From contig NZ_JAQSDR010000002.1 of the NCBI RefSeq assembly GCF_029946005.1, forward strand, positions 310,001 to 374,000: a stretch of DNA of 64,000 nucleotides, in the 5' to 3' direction. The notes under the pieces are model-generated. The model was given only the letters and a program-made list of their open reading frames with translations, searched no databases and had not been told where the DNA came from. The stretch is from Aquabacterium sp. (GTDB lineage: Bacteria > Pseudomonadota > Gammaproteobacteria > Burkholderiales > Burkholderiaceae_C). Below are positions 51,787-63,253 of the stretch, piece after piece (the stretch's first letter is position 1; every line of letters begins with the position of its first letter). The translations under genes and the position numbers were made by a program.

Positions 51787-52416
51787 TCAGTGCGCGGCCA
51801 GGAAGGTGTCGCGCATGGCCACGCCCTCGAAGCCGCTGGCAGGCCCCAAGGTCAGGACTGAACGCACCGCCACGGGCAGCAGGTTGTTGCCCACGGACTG
51901 TGGGTTGGAGGGGGTGAGGCTGCCACCGCTCACCCCAATGTAGTAGTAGACCTGCCATTGCAGGGCGCCTTTGAGCATGGTCAAGGTGCCCGGCTCGGTG
52001 CCCTTCAACTGGTCGGCCTGCGTCCACTGGGCTTCCAACTCACCTACCGTGGCGACCGGCGGACCGGCCCAACGTTCCCAGCGCCCGTCGCGCAAGCTCC
52101 AGGCCACCACCTGCACGCCCCCCGGCGCCTGCCGGGCAAAACGCAGGTAACTGCCATTGAACAAAAACGACCTTTGCCCCTGGATGGCACCGGTTTTCAA
52201 GGTCGGGATGTCGATCACCGAGGCCATGTCGGCATCCCACTGCGTCATCACCGATTGCAAACGCAGGGTGCGCTTGAGATTGCCCTCGGCCACCTCGCGG
52301 GCTTTGCTGATGCTGTCCATGCCCTTGAAAGCGGTGGCCGCCATGACGGACAGGATCACCAAGGCCACCAGGACCTCGATGAGCGTGAAACCCACGGCCG
52401 AACGCGGGCGCGTCAT
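51787..52416 (-). CDS. gspJ: Type II secretion minor pseudopilin GspJ
   Basis: A 209-residue pseudopilin with the cleavage motif AVG followed by FTLIEVLVALVILSV (Glu at +5). The body contains YLRFARQAPGGVQVVAWSL and the C-terminal VRSVLTLG. The start ATG overlaps the gspI stop by 4 bp; an in-frame extension upstream is not needed because the prepilin leader is already short. Confidence 0.93.
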   Translation of the reverse strand: MTRPRSAVGFTLIEVLVALVILSVMAATAFKGMDSISKAREVAEGNLKRTLRLQSVMTQWDADMASVIDIPTLKTGAIQGQRSFLFNGSYLRFARQAPGGVQVVAWSLRDGRWERWAGPPVATVGELEAQWTQADQLKGTEPGTLTMLKGALQWQVYYYIGVSGGSLTPSNPQSVGNNLLPVAVRSVLTLGPASGFEGVAMRDTFLAAH

Positions 52417-52805
52417 GGCCTGGGCAGTACGGTGATCACTTTGACCACCGACTGCCGCTCCTCGTCCAGCACCTGCACCTCGATGCGCCTGAAGTTGTTG
52501 GCATTGACGGTGGGCCGCACCGACTGTTTGCCTGTGAATGCACGGCCCAGTTGCTGGCACTTGAATTCGCTGTCGCCCACATCCGGGAAGGTGGCCGCGG
52601 CCTTCAATGCGAACAACTGGTTTTCAATGCACCACTGGCCCACGGTCAGGTCGGCCACGCGTTGAGCGTTCAAGGTCAAGCCCCCGGCGGCCTTGATGCC
52701 CGCCGACAAGGTGATCGCCACAATGGCCAGCGCCACCAGGACTTCGATCAGCGTCATGCCAACCATGGACCCTTGCTCATCAAGCTGGCGCACGAACACC
52801 CCCAT
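52413..52805 (-). CDS. gspI: Type II secretion minor pseudopilin GspI
   Basis: A 130-residue pseudopilin with MTLIEVLVALAIVAI after Gly (Glu at +5). The leader up to Gly is MGVFVRQLDEQGSMVG; a shorter start at 52766 would leave just two residues before the cleavage Gly, so the longer one is chosen, though it overlaps gspH by 26 bp. The C-terminal region has FRRIEVQVLDEE. Unusually the +1 residue is Met. Confidence 0.9.
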   Translation of the reverse strand: MGVFVRQLDEQGSMVGMTLIEVLVALAIVAITLSAGIKAAGGLTLNAQRVADLTVGQWCIENQLFALKAAATFPDVGDSEFKCQQLGRAFTGKQSVRPTVNANNFRRIEVQVLDEERQSVVKVITVLPRP

Positions 52806-53316
52806 CCTGGTCGGCTTCGTCTGGCGCCCCGGTGATCACGTCAAAAGGATTGAGCCCATCGGTGCCAATGATGATCTGCCGATCCTCCAGACGCAAGATG
52901 ATGCTTTGAGCGCCAATCACGGGCTCGGGGCCCAGGACGATGCTTTTCTTCATGCCAATGCCAATGCCGCCGTTCACCACTTCGGCCTTGATCTCACGCG
53001 CCTCCCATTTCAGCGGGGGCATGAAGGCCTCGGGCAAACCGATGAACTGGTAGTCGTCGCCCTTGCCATTGGGCTCAGGCACCCAGCGGATGGTCATGGC
53101 CCCGGCACGCGCCTGCACCCGCGCCGACTCCAGAATGGCGGTCAAGCGGGCAGCCTCGCGCTCCAGGCGGGTGGACGAGGGATCGGGGACGGCGAAAGAG
53201 ACGACGGCCGTGGTGATCGCGATCAACGCGACCACGACCATGAGTTCGAGCAGCGTGAAGCCGCGCGCCGATGGGGGCCGGGAGGGCAACTTACTGCCAG
53301 GATCCGATGTCGGCAT
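52780..53316 (-). CDS. gspH: Type II secretion minor pseudopilin GspH
   Basis: A 178-residue pseudopilin with SARG followed by FTLLELMVVVALIAI and a following ARLTAILESARVQARAG segment typical of GspH. The ATG at 53316 overlaps gspG by 26 bp; the frame also stays open to 53364. The leader of about 18 residues is longer than in most pseudopilins. Confidence 0.92.
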   Translation of the reverse strand: MPTSDPGSKLPSRPPSARGFTLLELMVVVALIAITTAVVSFAVPDPSSTRLEREAARLTAILESARVQARAGAMTIRWVPEPNGKGDDYQFIGLPEAFMPPLKWEAREIKAEVVNGGIGIGMKKSIVLGPEPVIGAQSIILRLEDRQIIIGTDGLNPFDVITGAPDEADQDGGVRAPA

Positions 53317-53752
53317 CCTTGCCTTCACCACCGCTTTGGCCGTCGGCGCCAAAACTGAAAACATCGACCGTGCCTTTCACGCCCGGGTTGACATATTGAT
53401 AATTGGCGCCCCATGGGTCATTGGGCAGCTTCTCGAGGTAAGGCTTCCAGTTGGCCGGAACGGGCGCGGCGGTGGGCCTGCTCACCAGAGCCTGCAGGCC
53501 TTGCTCGCCGGTGGGGTAGCGCTGGTTGTCCAGGCGGTACAGCTTGAGGGCCTGCATCAGGTTGCTCACGTCGGTCTTAGCGGCCGTGACGCGGGCATCG
53601 TCGGCACGCTCCAGCACATTGGGCACGATCAAGGCGGCCAGCAAGCCAATGATCACCAGCACGACCATCAGTTCAATCAGGGTGAAGCCCCGTGACAGGG
53701 CCCGGGCCGCGCCCCGGAGGTGGTGCTGAGTGGGTCGGGCAAACATCTTCAT
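53291..53752 (-). CDS. gspG: Type II secretion major pseudopilin GspG
   Basis: A 153-residue major pseudopilin. After a leader ending LSRG comes FTLIELMVVLVIIGLLAALIVPNV (written in parts here: FTLIELMVVL and then the helix), with Glu at +5. The calcium-binding end is present: LPNDPWGANYQY and FSFGADGQSGGEGKDADIG. It is the first gene of the minus-strand block, divergent from gspC. Confidence 0.97.
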   Translation of the reverse strand: MKMFARPTQHHLRGAARALSRGFTLIELMVVLVIIGLLAALIVPNVLERADDARVTAAKTDVSNLMQALKLYRLDNQRYPTGEQGLQALVSRPTAAPVPANWKPYLEKLPNDPWGANYQYVNPGVKGTVDVFSFGADGQSGGEGKDADIGSWQ

Positions 53753-53935
53753 GCGGAGATCCGTGTGGTGACTTGACTGAGAGATAAGAGCCCAGAACGC
53801 CGGAGAGGTTCCCCAACGCGGACGAGGTCGCAAGCATGCCCGAGCTTGAGGTTCATCCTATGCGGGATCAACCCGAGGTCTTGCGGCTTGTTTTCACGCT
53901 TCTGAGCGATCAACAGGGATGATAATGGCCGGAAT

Positions 53936-54535
53936 ATGGCATCTCGCATCCTCGCCCTCCTCATTTGGGCCGCCGTCGCGGCCAGCTTGGCCTATTGGGG
54001 CCTTCGCTGGCTGGCACAGCCCACGGCCGTCCCGGCCAACGCCACCGCAGTGTCCCTCGACAACGCGGCCCGTGGCGACATGCGCAAACTGCTGACCGGG
54101 CCCGCCGCAGCCGCCCCCCCCGGACAACCCGACCCCACCACCGCCTCCATGTTGGCCGAACGCATCAAGTTGCTGGGTGTGGTGGCCCCGCGTCACGAAG
54201 GCGACAAAGGCGGCCTGGCTTTGCTGTCGATTGACGGCAAACCCGCCCGCGCCGTCCGCGCAGGCGCCTCGGTCGATGGCGACCTGGTCTTGCTGACCGT
54301 CAACCAACGCGGTGCGGAGATCGGCCCTGCCGCTGGCCCAGCCACCGTCAGGCTGGACCTGCCCTTGCTGCCTGCTGCTGCCACCGGCTCTTTGCCACCC
54401 CCCATGGGATTCAGCGCCGAGCCGCCACCACCGCAGCAGATGCCCGGCGCCGTGCCTGACATCAACTCGGGCATGTCCGGCGCACCCGAAGGCATGCCCC
54501 TGCCTGTTCGTCCGGGCGGCAACCGCCCGCTCTGA
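53936..54535 (+). CDS. gspC: Type II secretion protein GspC-like
   Basis: A 199-residue protein with one N-terminal membrane helix (about 5-23, LALLIWAAVAASLAYWG) and a homology-region-like periplasmic domain (ERIKLLGVVAPRHEGDKGGLALLSIDGKPARAVRAG). It lacks a PDZ domain and instead ends in a Pro-rich tail, a short form found in Betaproteobacteria. GspC links the inner-membrane platform to GspD. It is divergent from gspG and its stop is 4 bp from the ilvA stop. Confidence 0.88.
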   Translation: MASRILALLIWAAVAASLAYWGLRWLAQPTAVPANATAVSLDNAARGDMRKLLTGPAAAAPPGQPDPTTASMLAERIKLLGVVAPRHEGDKGGLALLSIDGKPARAVRAGASVDGDLVLLTVNQRGAEIGPAAGPATVRLDLPLLPAAATGSLPPPMGFSAEPPPPQQMPGAVPDINSGMSGAPEGMPLPVRPGGNRPL

Positions 54536-54539
54536 TCGC

Positions 54540-56135
54540 TCAGCGCAGGAACAAACGGTAGACCGGGTTGCGCGTCTCGTCCGCGTAGACATAGCCCAAC
54601 GCATCCAGCAAAGGCTTGATCGCCTTGGTGTCCTGCTTGGGCACCTGCAAACCCACCAGGATCCGCCCAAAATCAGCGCCCTGGTTGCGGTAATGGAACA
54701 GGCTGATGTTCCAACCCGGCGGCAAGCTGGTCAGGAACTTCATCAAGGCACCCGGCCGCTCCGGAAACTCGAAGCGGAACAGGCGCTCGCCTTCGGCCAG
54801 ACTTGAGCGCCCGCCCACCATGTGGCGGATGTGCGTCTTGGCCAGCTCGTCTTGGGTCAGGTCCACCGCGGCAAAACCTTGCGACTCGAACTCCTGCGCC
54901 AGGCGGCTTGATTCGCCCTTGCCTTTGACGCTGACGCCCAAAAAGACGTGCGCCTCACGCTCGTCCGAGATGCGGTAGTTGAACTCGGTGACGCTGCGTG
55001 GGCCGATCAGCTCGCAAAAGCGTTTGAACGAACCGCGCTCTTCAGGGATGGTGACGGCCAGCAAGGCTTCGCGTTGCTCGCCCACTTCGGCGCGCTCAGC
55101 GACAAAGCGCAAGCGGTCGAAGTTCATGTTGGCGCCACAGTTGATGGCCACATAGGTGCGCCCCTGGCCGCCGTGGCGTGCGGCGTATTGCTTGAGGCCC
55201 GCCACCCCCATCGCGCCAGAAGGCTCCACGATCGAGCGGGTGTCTTGGTAGATGTCCTTGATGGCGGCGCAGACCTCGTCGGTGGTCACCACCACGAATT
55301 CATCGACCAGCTCGCGGGCCAGGCGGAGGGTTTCTTCACCCACCAGCTTGACCGCCGTGCCATCGGCGAACAGGCCCACGTCGGCCAAGGTGATGCGCTT
55401 GCCCGCCTTGACCGAGCGGGCCATGGCGTCGGAGTCGTTGGTCTGCACGCCAATGACCTTGATCTCGGGGCGCACCGCCTTGATGTAGGCGGCCACGCCG
55501 CTGATCAAACCACCACCGCCAATGGCCACGAACACCGCGTCGATGGGGCCGGAGTGTTGGCGCAGGATCTCCATGGCCACGGTACCTTGGCCCGCGATCA
55601 CGTCGGGGTCGTCGAAGGGGTGAACAAAGGTCAGGCCTTTTTTCTGCTCCAGCGCCTTGGCATGCAGGGCCGCGTCGGAGTAGCTTTCGCCGTGCAACAC
55701 GATCTGGACGTTGTCGCCGCCAAAGCGGGCCACTGCGTCGATCTTGACCTGCGGCGTGGTCACCGGCATCACGATGATGGCTTGGCAACCGAGGCGCCGC
55801 GCGCCCATCGCCACGCCTTGCGCGTGATTCCCGGCCGAGGCACAGATCACCCCCTTGGCCAAGGCCTTGGGGTCAAGCTTGGCCATCTTGTTGTAGGCCC
55901 CCCGCAGCTTGAAACTGAACACCGGTTGCTTGTCCTCGCGCTTGAGGAAAACGTGGTGCCCCAGGCGCAGAGAAAGGCCACGCGCCTCGTCCAGCGGGCT
56001 TTCAATGGCCACGTCGTACACCCGGCTGGTCAGGATTTTTTGCAGGTAGTCCTGAACGCTCAAAGGCGCGGCAGCTTTCTTCGGGGCAGTCTTCTTGACG
56101 GCGGGCTTGGTGGCGGCGGGGCGCGCGGTGGACAT
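54540..56135 (-). CDS. ilvA: Threonine ammonia-lyase, biosynthetic
   Basis: A 531-residue PLP enzyme converting threonine to 2-oxobutanoate, the first step of isoleucine synthesis. The PLP lysine is K76 (SFKLRGAYNK), the phosphate loop is GGGGLISG, and two C-terminal ACT-like regulatory domains (about 350-430 and 445-525) indicate the feedback-regulated biosynthetic form. An N-terminal Lys/Ala-rich tail of about 24 residues precedes the conserved core. It is convergent with gspC with almost no gap. Confidence 0.95.
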   Translation of the reverse strand: MSTARPAATKPAVKKTAPKKAAAPLSVQDYLQKILTSRVYDVAIESPLDEARGLSLRLGHHVFLKREDKQPVFSFKLRGAYNKMAKLDPKALAKGVICASAGNHAQGVAMGARRLGCQAIIVMPVTTPQVKIDAVARFGGDNVQIVLHGESYSDAALHAKALEQKKGLTFVHPFDDPDVIAGQGTVAMEILRQHSGPIDAVFVAIGGGGLISGVAAYIKAVRPEIKVIGVQTNDSDAMARSVKAGKRITLADVGLFADGTAVKLVGEETLRLARELVDEFVVVTTDEVCAAIKDIYQDTRSIVEPSGAMGVAGLKQYAARHGGQGRTYVAINCGANMNFDRLRFVAERAEVGEQREALLAVTIPEERGSFKRFCELIGPRSVTEFNYRISDEREAHVFLGVSVKGKGESSRLAQEFESQGFAAVDLTQDELAKTHIRHMVGGRSSLAEGERLFRFEFPERPGALMKFLTSLPPGWNISLFHYRNQGADFGRILVGLQVPKQDTKAIKPLLDALGYVYADETRNPVYRLFLR

Positions 56136-56158
56136 CGTGGGGTCTCCGTGGGATAGCC

Positions 56159-57400
56159 CTAGAGTCTAGGGCAATGCCCACGGACCTCGCCACCCCCCAT
56201 CTCCTGACGCCAGTAAGCGTTTTGAACCGTGCGGCCATGAATCGCCCGCCTGCTCACCGCACCCGGCAACAGGCGCGGCAAGCTTGATCCGATCAGCAAA
56301 GGCAGCCAAGTCAGCAGCGGGTACCACGGGAGGGTCGCAGGCAAGCCCAAGTGCCGCATGCCCTTTCGGCCCACGAACCAGTGGACCAGACTCAGGTGGC
56401 GCGCTTTGTCAAATCGGCCACGCCAAGCCGCGCCCCATGCGTAGTGGCGGTGCAGCGGCTCATCCATCAACGCCCGCCCCAAAGCCACGCTCGTCTCATC
56501 GGGTGGCGCTTGGCTGATGAGGTTGCGGTAGAGGCTGATGCGCCCCTGCATCTCGTCATCGCACAGCCAGGCTTCATCCACCCCCATCAGCCAGCCGATG
56601 TAGCGCCAAAGGTGCATCACGGCGCGCGCGTCCGACGCTGTCACCAAGAAACCCGTGGTGCGCAAGGCCAGCAATTGCACGACGCTGAAGGCCAGGTAAG
56701 TGGCCTGCATGTCGATCTGGTTGATGGGCAGCCCAAAGGTGGCGGCGTCCCAGGTGGGACGCTGGCGCACACTCTGCCGTACCAGGGCGTGCATCACGCG
56801 CACGTGCAGGGTGGCTTTCCAGCCTGGGGCGTGAGGCAGCATGCCCCCATCGGCCGTGCAGTCCAACCACCAGGAGGTGGTTTCGGCCACCCGGCGCTGC
56901 GCACCCCGGTTCAAAGCGCCGGTTTGCACCAAGGTCTGGTTGATCGCCGAAGCCTGGTAGCCAGCCATCAGGCCCGCATCGCGCAATACCCGCATGCCAT
57001 GCAATCCAGTGCTCTGCATGACGCGCGCACCTTGGGCCATCAGCTCGGGGTTCACCCAATCCGGCAGGGTCTGCACATGCTCGATCAGGCGGCGCAGGGC
57101 AGGCGGCGCGTCATCACCATCGACCACCCCATGCTCAATGGCCTGCTGCAACCGACCGCGCGCCGCACTCATCCCCGCCTGGTGCAACCATTGCCCCACC
57201 TCGTCGGCCAGTGGGTCGCCCTGCCAAAGCGCGGAACCCATCCTCGCCCACGTGGCGTGATCAGGTTCGCACGGCCCCGAAATCAAGAGCTTCAAGCGCG
57301 CTGCCATTTGCCGACTGACCTGCAGGTCAGCACCATGACGACGGGGCGGCGCGAGCGGCGAAGACGCGGACGAGGTGGGGAGCACTTGGGCAGAGGACAT
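56159..57400 (-). CDS. DUF2236 / MpaB-Lcp-like oxygenase family protein
   Basis: A 413-residue protein resembling the oxygenase MpaB/rubber-oxygenase (latex-clearing protein) family. The core has the segment LHVRVMHALVRQSV, where the His would be the axial heme ligand known from Lcp, and INQIDMQATYLAFSVV. Related proteins bind heme b. Whether this one cleaves polyisoprene is unknown; many homologues have no assigned substrate. No signal peptide is visible. A C-terminal WYPLLTWLPLLIGSSLP stretch may be a membrane segment. Divergent from an AraC regulator starting 127 bp away, which may control it. Confidence 0.75.
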   Translation of the reverse strand: MSSAQVLPTSSASSPLAPPRRHGADLQVSRQMAARLKLLISGPCEPDHATWARMGSALWQGDPLADEVGQWLHQAGMSAARGRLQQAIEHGVVDGDDAPPALRRLIEHVQTLPDWVNPELMAQGARVMQSTGLHGMRVLRDAGLMAGYQASAINQTLVQTGALNRGAQRRVAETTSWWLDCTADGGMLPHAPGWKATLHVRVMHALVRQSVRQRPTWDAATFGLPINQIDMQATYLAFSVVQLLALRTTGFLVTASDARAVMHLWRYIGWLMGVDEAWLCDDEMQGRISLYRNLISQAPPDETSVALGRALMDEPLHRHYAWGAAWRGRFDKARHLSLVHWFVGRKGMRHLGLPATLPWYPLLTWLPLLIGSSLPRLLPGAVSRRAIHGRTVQNAYWRQEMGGGEVRGHCPRL

Positions 57401-57527
57401 CGAAGCAGTCTTTCAGGCAATGGCACTGATCCAGGATGCTGCGCCGACCAAGCCCATGCGTCATTGACGGCAGATACCACCCGAGTGACCGCACAAGCCA
57501 GCACGACACCGCTAACATCGGTGACCC

Positions 57528-58628
57528 ATGAATGCCGCAGCACCCCCCCTCTTCTCGCCGCCCGGTCATTCAAGCTCAAGCAGCCAGGGCTTCAGCGCCT
57601 CCTTCGTGCGCGTGGTGGCCGACTACGTGCAGGCGCAAGACCGCAACGCGCAGCCCATCCTCGACCTGCTGGGCCTGTCGGCCTCGCCCACGCTGGACGA
57701 TGGACTGCGGGTGCCCGCTGCCCGTTTGAGCCTGGCCTTGGCACATGCGTCTCAGTTGATGGACGACGAACACATCGGCCTGCACGTGGCCAGCCTGGTT
57801 CGACCAGCTCACCTGGGCTCGCTGGGCTATGCCCTGATGAGCTGCACCGTGGGTGGCGATGGCCTGGCCTTGTTCAACCAGTTGCAAAGCCTGCTGTGCA
57901 CCGAACTGCGCGGCCATTTCAGCGTGGTTGGGCCCCACTTGGAAGCACGCCACGAGGCTTTGGGCCCGCTGCCCGACGACTACCATTTCTGGTCATTCTT
58001 CACCGCCTCCCGCCTGGGATTTGCGCGGTGGGTGTCGGGCCGCGACTTGGTGCCCGCACGCGTCGACCTGCCCTGCGATCCACCGAAGCACATTCAACCC
58101 TTCCTGGATTTCATCAAAGGCCCAGTGCACTTTCGCGCGGCCGAATGCCGGGAATTGATGCCCGCCGACTGGTTGAGCTGGACCAACCCCAATGCCGATC
58201 CGCCCATCCACGACCTGATGAGCGCCATGGCGCGGCGCCAATGGCAGACCCGGATCGATGACAAGGACGCCTTGCGGACCTGGATCGCGCAAGCCATCCG
58301 CCAGGCACTGGACCGGGGCGACACCCCCACCCTGAGCCGCATCTGCGACGAATTGACCGAGATCGGCGTGAGCCCAGGCCCTGCTCGGCACGTTCAGCGC
58401 CAGCTGTCGGCCCAGGGATTGAACTTCAAGGGCCTGGTCGAGCAAGCCCGCCAGGAACGCGCCTTGATGCAACTTCGCCTGACCGACCTGCCGCTGGCCC
58501 AGATCGCGGCCGAAGCCGGTTATGCCGAGACCAGCTCTTTCCACCGCGCCGTTCGCCGCTGGACGGGCATGACCCCCATGGCCGTGCGCGAAGCGGGTGA
58601 CAAGCCCACCACCACCACGCCGCCATGA
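57528..58628 (+). CDS. AraC family transcriptional regulator
   Basis: A 366-residue regulator with an N-terminal Arabinose_bd-like ligand domain (about 25-215) and a C-terminal HTH_18 (about 265-355) ending in AGYAETSSFHRAVRRWTGMTP. It is divergent from the MpaB-like gene, its probable target. The start is the ATG at 57528. Confidence 0.87.
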   Translation: MNAAAPPLFSPPGHSSSSSQGFSASFVRVVADYVQAQDRNAQPILDLLGLSASPTLDDGLRVPAARLSLALAHASQLMDDEHIGLHVASLVRPAHLGSLGYALMSCTVGGDGLALFNQLQSLLCTELRGHFSVVGPHLEARHEALGPLPDDYHFWSFFTASRLGFARWVSGRDLVPARVDLPCDPPKHIQPFLDFIKGPVHFRAAECRELMPADWLSWTNPNADPPIHDLMSAMARRQWQTRIDDKDALRTWIAQAIRQALDRGDTPTLSRICDELTEIGVSPGPARHVQRQLSAQGLNFKGLVEQARQERALMQLRLTDLPLAQIAAEAGYAETSSFHRAVRRWTGMTPMAVREAGDKPTTTTPP

Positions 58629-58655
58629 AAAAAGCCCGCTCAGTGGCGGGCTTTT
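58628..58655. terminator. Bidirectional terminator after the AraC gene and the atp operon
   Basis: 10-bp arms AAAAGCCCGC (58630-58639) and GCGGGCTTTT (58646-58655), loop of 6 nt. On the minus strand it is followed by six T residues, so it can end the atp operon (stop at 58682); on the plus strand it has four T residues. Confidence 0.9.
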
Positions 58656-58681
58656 GGGCAGGACGCTGTTCTCAGTTCAGA

Positions 58682-59101
58682 TCACTTCTTGCGCAGGCGC
58701 TGCAGGGCGGCCAACTGGGCAATCATGATCTGCAGTTCGCTCTGGGCCTTGGCCAGATCCAGGTCGCCCTTGGCATTCGAAACGGCTTCTTGCGCCAGGC
58801 GCTTGGCTTCGTTGGCCTTGGATTCGTCGAGGTCCTTACCGCGGATGGCGGTATCGGCCAGCACCGTCACGGTGCCAGGCTGCACTTCCAGGATGCCGCC
58901 AGCCACGAAGACGAATTCTTCTTCGTTGTTGTCGGCGCGCTGGATGCGCACGGCGCCGGCCTTGATGCGGGTGATCAAGGGCGTGTGACGGGGCAGGATG
59001 CCAAGCTCGCCGGACTCACCGGGCAGCGACACCAACGTGGCTTCGCCGGAGAAGATGGACTCTTCTGCCGAAACAACGTCAACGTGAATGGTGTTGGACA
59101 T
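58682..59101 (-). CDS. atpC: F0F1 ATP synthase subunit epsilon
   Basis: A 139-residue subunit with the N-terminal beta-sandwich ([30 protein letters not shown], here spanning residues about 15-44) and a C-terminal helical domain able to inhibit the rotor. Last gene of the atp operon, followed by a bidirectional terminator. It follows atpD by about 75 bp. Confidence 0.97.
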   Translation of the reverse strand: MSNTIHVDVVSAEESIFSGEATLVSLPGESGELGILPRHTPLITRIKAGAVRIQRADNNEEEFVFVAGGILEVQPGTVTVLADTAIRGKDLDESKANEAKRLAQEAVSNAKGDLDLAKAQSELQIMIAQLAALQRLRKK

Positions 59102-59175
59102 AACGGGCTTTCTCGAAAGGGTGAATCGGTTCGGGGATCGTCAACAAGCGGACAAGGGGTTGCCCCCTCACCGAC

Positions 59176-60606
<1,431 letters not shown>

Positions 60607-60617
60607 TTAAATCTGGG

Positions 60618-61484
60618 TCAGACCGCAGCCGCACCGGCCACGATTTCGGACAATTCTTTGGTGATCGCCGCTTGGCGGGTCTTGTTGTAGATGAGCTTGA
60701 GCTCAGCGATCACAGAACCAGCGTTGTCGGTTGCGGACTTCATGGCCACCATGCGCGCCGATTGCTCGGACGCCATGTTCTCGGCCACAGCCTGATAGAT
60801 CAGTGCTTCGACGTAGCGCACCAGCAGGTCATCAATCACCGACTTGGCGTCGGGTTCATAGATGTAGTCCCACTGATGGGCAGGCTCGGAAGCCAGCGTT
60901 GCCGCCTTCAAGGGCAGCAGTTGCTCGACCAGCGCTTCCTGCTTCATCGTGTTGATGAAGCGGGTGTAGCAGATCTGCACCGAGGCCAACTCACCCGCCG
61001 CGTAAGCGTCGAGCAGCACCTTGACGGGGCCGATCAGTTTTTCAAGGTGAGGCGTGTCACCCAATTGGGTCACGTGGGCCACCACCTTGGCACCGATGCG
61101 GTTGGCAAAGCCGAAGCCCTTGTTGCCGATCGCCACGATTTCGGCAGACTTGCCTTGCGCGTCGAGCTCTTTCAAAGTCGTCGTCACACCACGCAGCACG
61201 TTGGTGTTGAGGCCACCGCACAGGCCCTTGTCCGTGGTCACCACGATCAATCCAACCTTCTTGGCGCCCGCATTGGCGATCTGGAAGGGGTGGATGTACT
61301 CGGGGTTGGCCTTGGACAAGTGCGCCGCGATGTTGCGCACCTTTTCAGCGTAAGGGCGGGCGGAACGCATGCGTTCCTGCGCCTTGCGCATCTTCGAAGC
61401 CGCGACCATTTCCATGGCCTTGGTGATCTTCTTGGTGTTCTCTACGCTCTTGATCTTGCCGCGTATTTCCTTACCTGCCGCCAT
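60618..61484 (-). CDS. atpG: F0F1 ATP synthase subunit gamma
   Basis: A 288-residue rotor subunit starting [20 protein letters not shown], with the conserved [11 protein letters not shown] and the C-terminal [19 protein letters not shown] helix. An in-frame extension to 61532 would run into the repeat in the gap and is rejected. The gap to atpA holds that repeat. Confidence 0.97.
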   Translation of the reverse strand: MAAGKEIRGKIKSVENTKKITKAMEMVAASKMRKAQERMRSARPYAEKVRNIAAHLSKANPEYIHPFQIANAGAKKVGLIVVTTDKGLCGGLNTNVLRGVTTTLKELDAQGKSAEIVAIGNKGFGFANRIGAKVVAHVTQLGDTPHLEKLIGPVKVLLDAYAAGELASVQICYTRFINTMKQEALVEQLLPLKAATLASEPAHQWDYIYEPDAKSVIDDLLVRYVEALIYQAVAENMASEQSARMVAMKSATDNAGSVIAELKLIYNKTRQAAITKELSEIVAGAAAV

Positions 61485-61508
61485 CAATATCTCCTGTTTG
61501 GCGAGTCC

Positions 61509-61585
61509 ACGGCCAGCGCCGGGCCGCCCCAAGCAGGGCGGGCGCCCCCTCGGGGGGCAGCGAACGACGTGAGCGTGGGGGCCGT
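61509..61585. repeat. Intergenic palindromic repeat (type 2) inside the atp operon
   Basis: Element in the 107-bp gap between atpA and atpG with outer arms ACGGCC (61509-61514) and GGCCGT (61580-61585) and an inner GCCCCC-TC-GGGGGGC-like hairpin (about 61543-61558). Sequences of this form are, as I recall, frequent between genes in Comamonadaceae. It does not carry a T-run. Confidence 0.55.
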
Positions 61586-61591
61586 CATGAC

Positions 61592-63145
61592 TTAGGCGAA
61601 CGACTTCTTGAACGCCACGATGGCCGACTGAAGCTCGGCTTCAGCGTCCTTGTCGAGCGCCTTGGTCTGTTCGAGTTTTGCCAACAGGGCAGCGTGGCTG
61701 GTCTTGAGGAACTGGTGCAGACCAGATTCAAAAGCCAGGATTTTCTTGACGTCGACGTTGTCCATGTAGCCCTTGTTCACAGCGAACAAGGTGGCACCCA
61801 TCAGCGAGATCGGCAGCGGCGAGTACTGAGCCTGCTTGAGCAGTTCGGTCACGCGGGCACCGCGGTCCAGCTGCTTGCGGGTGGCGTCGTCCAGGTCCGA
61901 GGCGAACTGCGCGAACGCAGCCAGCTCGCGGTACTGGGCCAAGTCGGTGCGGATACCGCCAGACAGGTTCTTGATCAGCTTGGTCTGGGCAGCACCACCC
62001 ACGCGCGACACCGAGATACCGGCGTTGATGGCGGGGCGGATGCCTGCGTTGAACAGGCTGGTTTCCAGGAAGATCTGGCCGTCGGTGATCGAGATCACGT
62101 TGGTGGGCACGAAGGCCGACACGTCACCGGCTTGCGTTTCGATGATGGGCAGTGCCGTCAGCGAACCCGTCTTGCCCTTGACTTCACCGTTGGTGAAGGC
62201 TTCGACATAGGCGGCGTTCACGCGGGCTGCACGCTCTAACAGGCGCGAGTGAATGTAGAACACGTCGCCAGGATAGGCTTCGCGGCCAGGAGGACGGCGC
62301 AGCAGCAGCGAAACTTGGCGGTAAGCCACGGCTTGCTTGGACAGGTCGTCGTACACGATCAGGGCGTCTTCGCCACGGTCGCGGAAGTATTCGCCCATCG
62401 CGCAACCCGAGTAGGGTGACACGAACTGCATGGCGGCCGATTCGGAGGCCGAGGCGGCCACCACGATGGTGTAGTCCATCGCGCCAGCGTTTTCCAGCGA
62501 GCGCACCACGTTCTTGATCGACGAGGCCTTCTGGCCGATCGCGACATAGATGCAGGTGACGCCTTGGCCCTTCTGGCTGATGATGGCGTCGATCGCGACG
62601 GCCGTCTTGCCGGTCTGGCGGTCACCAATGATCAGCTCGCGCTGGCCACGGCCCACGGGCACCATCGAGTCGATGGACTTCAAACCGGTTTGCAAAGGCT
62701 GCGACACCGATTCACGGGCGATCACACCAGGAGCGATCTTCTCGATGGGCGAACTCATCTTGGCGTTGATCGGGCCCTTGCCGTCGATCGGCTGACCGAG
62801 GGCATTGACCACGCGGCCCACCAGCTCGGGGCCCACGGGCACTTCCAGGATGCGGCCCGTGCACTTCACGGTGTCGCCTTCGGAGATGTGCTCGTACTCG
62901 CCCAGGATCACGGCGCCGACAGAGTCGCGCTCGAGGTTCAGGGCCAGACCGAAGGTCGGGGTGCCGTTGGCGGTGGAGGGAAACTCCAGCATTTCGCCCT
63001 GCATCGCGTTGGACAAGCCATGGACGCGGACGATACCGTCGGTCACCGACAGAACGGTGCCTTGGTTGCTGAGGTCCGTCGAGGTGCTCAAGCCCTCGAT
63101 GCGGCTTTTGATCAGTTCAGAAATTTCGGCGGGATTCAATTGCAT
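61592..63145 (-). CDS. atpA: F0F1 ATP synthase subunit alpha
   Basis: A 517-residue subunit with the P-loop [13 protein letters not shown], the nucleotide-region [13 protein letters not shown] and the family signature [17 protein letters not shown]. It starts [13 protein letters not shown], as usual. It follows atpH with a gap of about 108 bp. Confidence 0.98.
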   Translation of the reverse strand: MQLNPAEISELIKSRIEGLSTSTDLSNQGTVLSVTDGIVRVHGLSNAMQGEMLEFPSTANGTPTFGLALNLERDSVGAVILGEYEHISEGDTVKCTGRILEVPVGPELVGRVVNALGQPIDGKGPINAKMSSPIEKIAPGVIARESVSQPLQTGLKSIDSMVPVGRGQRELIIGDRQTGKTAVAIDAIISQKGQGVTCIYVAIGQKASSIKNVVRSLENAGAMDYTIVVAASASESAAMQFVSPYSGCAMGEYFRDRGEDALIVYDDLSKQAVAYRQVSLLLRRPPGREAYPGDVFYIHSRLLERAARVNAAYVEAFTNGEVKGKTGSLTALPIIETQAGDVSAFVPTNVISITDGQIFLETSLFNAGIRPAINAGISVSRVGGAAQTKLIKNLSGGIRTDLAQYRELAAFAQFASDLDDATRKQLDRGARVTELLKQAQYSPLPISLMGATLFAVNKGYMDNVDVKKILAFESGLHQFLKTSHAALLAKLEQTKALDKDAEAELQSAIVAFKKSFA

Positions 63146-63253
63146 GCTTAGCTCCCAGTTGGGTCAATCTGTCTCAAGTGCACACCTGAGACAACCCGAC
63201 GGATAAGGTCGATCCAGTTGTGTCGATGCGGTGCAGTCGTCAATCAAGCGCAA

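Noticed and set aside
42948-54535. Type IV pilus assembly genes instead of type II secretion
   Set aside because: The presence of gspC, gspG to gspN and gspD together in this order fits a type II system; no pilin subunit gene or PilT was seen. No prepilin peptidase gene (gspO) lies in the window.
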